Shown here in pieces: positions 59,410-64,000 of a stretch of 64,000 bases of DNA. Under the pieces are notes generated by a model, which did no database searches, was not told where the DNA came from, and saw only the letters and a program-made list of their open reading frames with translations. The DNA is from Marthasterias glacialis. Taxonomy: Eukaryota; Echinodermata; Asteroidea; Forcipulatida; Asteriidae. Made by a program: the position numbers and the translations under genes. The stretch lies in NCBI GenBank assembly GCA_911728455.2, contig OU452226.1, positions 12,727,938-12,791,937 of the forward strand, given 5' to 3'. Position 1 is the stretch's first letter. Every line of letters starts with the position of its first letter.

Positions 59410-60475
59410 GTGTTCGAGTCACCTGTGTCGAGTCAGAGTCTCAAGTCACTTTGGTTGAGTCCGAGTGCGAGTCTCGAGTCACTAAGGTCATGTCTGAGTG
59501 CGAATCTCGAGTCACTTGCGTCATGTCTGAGTGCGAGTCTCGAGTCACTCGGGTCAAGTCAGAGTGCGAGTCTCGAGTCACTCTGGTCAAGTCTGAGTGC
59601 GAGTCTCGAGTCACTCGGGTCAAGTCTGAATGCGAGTCTCGAGTCACTCGGGTCATGTCTGAGTGCGAATCTCGAATCACTCGGGTCAAGTCAGAGTCCG
59701 AGACTCGAGTCACTCTGGTCAAGTCTGAGTGCGAGTCTCGAGTCACTCTGGTCAAGTCTGAGTGCAAGTCTCGAGTCACTCGGGTCATGTCTGAGTGCGA
59801 GTCTCAAGTCACTCGGGTCATGTCTGAGTGCCAATCTCGAGTCACTCGGGTCAAGTCTGAGTGCCAGTCTCGAGTCACTCGGGTCAAGCCAGAGTCCGAG
59901 TCTCGAGTCACTCGGGTCAAGTCTGAGTGCGAGTCTCGAGTCACTCTGGTCAAGTCTGAGTGCGAGTCTCGAGTCACTCGGGTCATGTCTGAGTGCAAGT
60001 CTCGAGTCACTCGGGTCATGTCTGAGTGCGAGTCTCGAGTCACTCGGGTCAAGTCTGAGACCGAGTCTCGAGTCACTCTGGTCAAGTCAGAGTCCGAGTC
60101 TCGAGTCACTCGGGTCAAGTCTGAGACCGAGTCTCGAGTCACTCTGGTAAAGTCTGAGTCCGAGTCTCGAGTCACTCTGGTCAAGTCTGAGTCGGAGTCT
60201 CAAGTCACTTGGGTCAAGTCTGAGTCCAAGTTTCGAGTCACTCGGGTCAAGTCTGTGTCCGAGTCTCGAGCCACTCGGGTCAAGTCTGAGTGCGAGTCTC
60301 GAGTCACTTGGGTCAAGTCTGAGTCGGAGTCTCGAGTCACTTGGGTCAAGTCTGAGTCCGAGTCTCGAGTCACTCGGGTCAAGTCTGAGTCCGAGTCTTG
60401 AGTCACTCGGGTCAAGTCTGAGTCCAAGTTTTGAGTCACTCGGGTCGAGTCTGAATCCGAGTCACTTGGGTCGAG
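59410..60475 (+). repeat. 33 bp minisatellite, about 32 units
   Basis: The unit is GAGTCTCGAGTCACTCGGGT followed by CAAGTCTGAGTGC, itself built from GAGTC-like words. Because 33 is a multiple of three and the unit lacks stops in several frames, long open frames arise on both strands: plus 59451-60401 reads SECESRVTRVK units for 316 codons, and the minus strand reads MTRVTRDSHSDL-type units. No splice context or start context supports coding. Variants CTCGGG/CTCTGG/CTTGGG and AAGTCT/ATGTCT are mixed through the array. Degenerate GAGTC words continue at 60769-60887. Confidence 0.88.
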
Positions 60476-60522
60476 GACTAGTTCTAAGTTAGGACTAGTT
60501 TTGTGAAATCCACACCTGGTCT
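60476..60522 (-). mobile_element. Half of a CTAGTCCTA-type MITE at the minisatellite edge
   Basis: On the minus strand GTGTGGATTTCACAAAACTA and GTCCTAACTTAGAACTAGTC match the left half of 55295-55413. The other half is absent. Confidence 0.6.
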
Positions 60523-60973
60523 AGTCCTTTACTATTTAAATCATACCAAAAACAATTATACTTTGAATCATTCAGTTAGTTGATTGTAAATGATGGAACA
60601 CTGTTCACAACAAAAGACCTTGCTTTACTCTGTGTGCTGAAATGAGTACTTGCATTACAGTATTAAATGCTGTACATTTTTCCTTGCCATGATGATCAAA
60701 AATAAGCATATATCGATTTGTCGATTAATTTTCGCAAAAAGTTATTGTTGGGGAAAAATATGTAACTTGGAAGTCCTCGGTGTCACGTCCGAGTTATGAC
60801 AGTCGAGTCTGTCGCTGATGTGACTCAAGTCGAGTTCCAGTCCACCAACATTCTTCACATGAGTCAATCAAGTCCTGGACTGGAGTCCTACCATTTATGT
60901 ACATGTATGACAATGTTTAGAGACAACTTCTTAAAACTTTTCTAGCATCAGTTTATTCTGCAGGGGGGCTGCT

Positions 60974-61142
60974 TTCTAATCTGAGCAGCTCGTTTATGGG
61001 CGTTTACCACGCTTCGACGTACACGCACTGTGAATCCTCCATGCTGATATGCGTAGTTGTCGTGTCACGCGCGAGTGTGGCGGCCATACGTGTAGCTGCG
61101 GTGGTGTAAAACACTATAAACGAGCGCTGCTCGGATGAGTGT
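60974..61142. mobile_element. Fold-back MITE, ACTAATCC family, copy 3
   Basis: It opens TCTAATCTGAGCAGCTCG, closes GAGCGCTGCTCGGATGAGTG, and has the internal GCTGCGGTGGTGTAAAACAC. It is more diverged and shorter than the other two copies. Confidence 0.7.
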
Positions 61143-61302
61143 ATAGTACCTTGTAGTTTATTTTATAAAGTTTTACATAAATATTCACTATCAATGATCA
61201 ATAGTAAATATTACTACACAATACATGTACATACAGTACGGTGTATGTGTACATGTACAACTGTTCAATGTAGGTCATAATGCATGTTGAATCCTTCTTC
61301 AC

Positions 61303-61767
61303 TCAAAAGCACTCCATCAGTTGTTCAAAATTCAAAATGAACCTGACATCAACAACGAGCTGTATAATTGCCATCCTGCCTTGTAGCTGACAACCACATG
61401 CTGCCAAAAGACTGCCCAGTGAAAGACACGAATCACTGGTACATGCACCATTAATAAAGATTACTACAAACTGTTGATGCTCGGTCTGTGTAAATACGTA
61501 TGACACGAGACATACTGTGGGTAGCTGGGGAAAAGTTTGTGTCCCAGCTGATAGACGGATAGCACTGAAGGTGACAGGCTGAGCGTAAACACCGCGAGGT
61601 TGAACACTCTTTTTTGTTATGATATTATTTGACACCAAGTGCATGGTGGTAAAAGCCCTGTTGGCCTGTCGAAAAAGTGCACAACCCTGCAGCACTACAA
61701 GAATCACTTTGCAATCACTGTCAAAACTGTCTGGGGTCTCACAAGCACTTGTCACTAGCCTGAACAT
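61303..61767 (-). CDS. Unrecognised open frame of 154 codons, hypothetical
   Basis: This is the longest single minus-strand open frame outside the Myb/SANT exons and the minisatellite. It starts with MFRLVTSACETPDSFDSD and ends FEQLMECF. It is rich in hydrophobic residues and cysteines, and I see no known motif, signal peptide or obvious membrane pattern. It lies inside the first intron of the Myb/SANT gene on the same strand, about 1.3 kb from exon A. It could be a decayed transposon fragment, a small nested gene, an alternative exon, or chance. No convincing splice sites frame it. Confidence 0.22.
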   Translation of the reverse strand: MFRLVTSACETPDSFDSDCKVILVVLQGCALFRQANRAFTTMHLVSNNIITKKSVQPRGVYAQPVTFSAIRLSAGTQTFPQLPTVCLVSYVFTQTEHQQFVVIFINGACTSDSCLSLGSLLAACGCQLQGRMAIIQLVVDVRFILNFEQLMECF

Positions 61768-61769
61768 TC

Positions 61770-63060
61770 AGGTCATTTTTTTGAGGCTCATAAATTATGC
61801 CAGATACAAACTTGTCTTAGCCGACAATCCATCACACAACTTCATACAATGTAAACGTGTACATTGTACATTGTATCAGTAATTGATGGAAGAACATGTT
61901 CCTTTGACAATTTGCTTGGTGTTTTCATTCGGCATAACTAGTCTGGTTCCCTGACCAACGATTCCCTGACGACTGTTCTTAAAAATCTTAGGTCAGGTAC
62001 ATGTACATGTATCACCCAGGTATAAAAATAGAGCAACATATTGGATAGGAAATGAAGCAATTTACTTTTAAAAAGCCCTAGATAATCCCAGTTTGTAAAA
62101 ATGTTACACAAATATTAAAAAATAGTGTTGAATTTGTAGGAAACAAACCAACCAAAAATGGAATGTGTTTTCTTTAAATAGAAAGATTGCAAAATTTGTG
62201 AATTTAGTCACATCGTCTGTCAACAAGATCGAATGTTTTGCAGACTAACACGCCCGGAAATGTCCAGTCACCAAGGATATTATCTGGATGTTGACGACAA
62301 CGATTTCGGAACATTTTGGATATTTTCAGAGGAGGAATTCCTCCTTTTTGGTCATGTGACATTGGATGATACCGGACCCTAAAATCAACGGAGAATAGTC
62401 GGAGATAAGGTTAAAGGTGCATAGCGGCCTACATGTAGTTGGGCAATTTATTGGGCAGTACAAGAAACATTATTGACTTGCAGCATTGACTAGAAATGTC
62501 CAAAAGTAGAATATAATCGTCCACTACAATAACCCCAAAAGTGGGCCGATTTCGTGGTTATTAATAAAAAAAACAAAAAAAAAACAAGGGTCATGGACAT
62601 GCATGTGCCTTATCTGCTTCAAAAATTTGAAACGGATAACACAACTGATCATTCAGCTAGTTGTATTTCCAGCCGTTTAAAAATATTCATACTGGACCAA
62701 ATTAAACGCCGAAGTTTCCCTTTAACTTGGATGTTGTACAAGTGTCAACTAGAATGGATAAATCATTCAAAATTCCTGATGATCACCTTTCTCCAGAAAC
62801 TGAATGATCTCAGTCCAGTCTGCAAATTAAATTAAAAATCTTCCACGCCCTCTGTAGTTAAAAATAAGTCTACTAGCACACTATGTTTGCAATCATAACC
62901 CTTCAGGCTGTTTGCACACAACTTTGCCTCACCAGAAATGCCCAGACCTAAACGTGCAACTGCAAACACTTCCACGTTCAGCCCTTATGCTTAATGGGCT
63001 GTTATCTGAATTGCAGATCTCACAAGAGTACACACACCTACCCCCTTTTTCCAAAATTTG
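61770..63060. other. No gene or recognised repeat
   Basis: AT-rich intronic DNA immediately downstream of exon A on the gene strand. Confidence 0.4.
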
Positions 63061-63069
63061 ATTACTTAC

Positions 63070-63352
63070 CTAAAATCTTTGCCAGTTCGCTGTAGTAGTA
63101 GCAGCTGGCCCACCTGTCTGTTTGTTTCTTCAGAACCGTCTCCCTATACCGGCGCTTTAGGTAGATCCACCTGTCGTGACAATGTTCAGCTGATCTGTTG
63201 GTGCTCATCTTGGACGAGATGCTCTCCCATATCATGCGAGTATGCACCATCTTCTTCAGAGCCGCCTGGGTGTCTCTCTCACCGATGATCTTGAGGAGTT
63301 CTAACGTCTCCACTGGACTCCAATGACTCATCCGTTCTGCCCCACGTTTCCG
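63070..63352 (-). CDS. Exon A: Myb/SANT-like (trihelix) DNA-binding domain
   Basis: This exon encodes the N-terminal part of a predicted nuclear DNA-binding protein. From the ATG at 63331-63329 it gives 87 codons plus one base. Aromatic spacing fits a Myb/SANT-like or trihelix fold: W4 (in SHWSP), W35 (in RMIWESIS), W55 (in HDRWIYLKRRY) and W74 (in DRWASCYYY), with basic residues around 59-69. The donor is TTTTAG|GTAAGT, with the last exon base at 63070, phase 1. A pyrimidine-rich tract ending CCTTCAG sits just upstream of 63352, so the exon may begin there and continue from an earlier exon off the right side. Otherwise translation may start at 63331, or at an in-frame ATG at 63394. The domain class is recognised by pattern only. 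It could be a host transcription factor or a domesticated Harbinger-type Myb-like protein. Confidence 0.8.
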
Positions 63353-63556
63353 CTGAAGGAAATGTAAAAACGTAGCAAGAAAATTGGACAACATATCCCT
63401 GTTTAAAACACCAGGACATGACGAGGTACATGTACCTATTAGCTGGCATTACATCTCGGCCTATCTTTTAAGTTTGAACACAACCTTTTTATTGCAAAAA
63501 AAAACTTTAGAAAAACTAAGTTGTTAACCTTGTAATTCATTGTACATGTAGACCAG

Positions 63557-63614
63557 TATCGTAACCCTCTATCTTCCAGACAATAGTACATTTGTACACT
63601 GGAGGGTTACGATA
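63557..63614. repeat. 13 bp perfect inverted repeat
   Basis: TATCGTAACCCTC (63557-63569) and GAGGGTTACGATA (63602-63614) are separated by 32 bp. It lies about 200 bp upstream of exon A on the gene strand and may be a small MITE or a structured site. Confidence 0.6.
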
Positions 63615-63894
63615 AACCGTAACTTTGTAATGTATCTAGTTGCACCCTCATTATCACATGAGTGGTCTTAAGATATTATTGGCAATAGAAATCCAATTTG
63701 AATATTACAAAAACAAATGTAAAGTGTAACCAAAAAATAAAGAAAAAGAAAAGTTTACACCCAGAGTTTACTTTGAGTATTCAAAACACTGCTGGGTGCC
63801 ATAGCAGACTCGATTAACAAACACATTTGTACTTTTTAACTGACTGAGTACATGTATATATATAGACCGATACAACTTCCCATGTCACATATTC

Positions 63895-63990
63895 TGCATT
63901 CTGGCATGTCAGGCAATTCCGAGGAAATAATCCCGTGACATTAGGCTGGATGGAAAAAAAAATGAAGATTCCAGGTAGGAACTAGTTTAG
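63895..63990 (+). mobile_element. CAACTGGTTAA-type repeat, 3' fragment
   Basis: GGCAATTCCGAGGAAATAAT, CCCGTGACATTAGGCTGG and AATGAAGATTCC match the 3' part of the family. The terminal CAACTGGTTAA is altered to AACTAGTTTA. Confidence 0.55.
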
Positions 63991-64000
63991 TTAAGTAAGA

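Larger units (their letters stand above)
25096..63069 (-). other. 38 kb intron between exons A and B
   Basis: The interval lies between the GTAAGT donor at 63069 and the CTAACAG acceptor before 25095. It contains no exon I can support and is packed with SINEs, fold-back elements, minisatellites and unique AT-rich DNA. Additional small exons or a nested gene cannot be excluded. The candidate open frame at 61303-61767 is the only one that stands out. Confidence 0.6.

Noticed and set aside
59410..60401. Genuine 316-residue repeat protein
   Set aside because: Several frames on both strands are open for the same trivial reason, and nothing marks a start or exon.

Overview
This window looks like intron-rich nuclear DNA of a multicellular eukaryote. 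It has no operons, no ribosome binding sites and no run of dense long ORFs. It does have GT-AG exon boundaries, many tRNA-derived SINEs, inverted-repeat DNA elements (MITEs) and GTACAT-rich simple sequence. The repeat style suggests a marine invertebrate, perhaps a deuterostome such as an echinoderm or hemichordate. That assignment is inference and no species is proposed.

One protein-coding gene is well supported. It lies on the minus strand and spans nearly two thirds of the window. Exon A (63070-63352) carries a Myb/SANT-like (trihelix) DNA-binding domain. After an intron of about 38 kb, exon B (24820-25095) is acidic. After 1.8 kb, exon C (22544-23058) has a basic patch and a charged helix and ends in a stop codon. 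Both junctions are phase 1 and canonical, and the spliced frame from the ATG at 63331 is exactly 351 codons including the stop. Nearly everything from 25.1 to 63.1 kb is therefore intronic, and 1-22.5 kb is downstream of the gene.

Layout. 0.6-3.5 kb: an array of about 180 bp units, each with a nearly invariant 54 bp core, flanked by a duplicated segment. 5.4-5.9 and 7.3-10 kb: tRNA-derived SINEs, clustered in the second stretch. 10.9-13.5 kb: an inverted-repeat element, a tandem duplication carrying a nested MITE, and two tRNA-like sequences facing each other. 15-15.8 kb: nine CRE octamers (TGACGTCA). 18-25.6 kb: SINEs, a G-rich tract, and several copies of a roughly 600 bp repeat ending in CAACTGGTTAA. 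28-31.5 kb: a 430 bp direct duplication and a 178 bp element with target-site duplications. 33-55 kb: SINEs and many fold-back elements, including a nested insertion and a perfect histone-type 3' stem-loop. 56.9-57.2 kb: five tandem hairpins. 59.4-60.5 kb: a 33 bp minisatellite open in several frames.

No functional tRNA, rRNA, CRISPR array, autonomous transposase or reverse transcriptase gene was recognised. The most unusual signals are the 54 bp core array, the CCTAGG hairpin array, the CRE array and the histone-like stem-loop repeat. All positions, alignments and splice sites were read by eye, and repeat edges are approximate unless a terminal repeat or target duplication is given.
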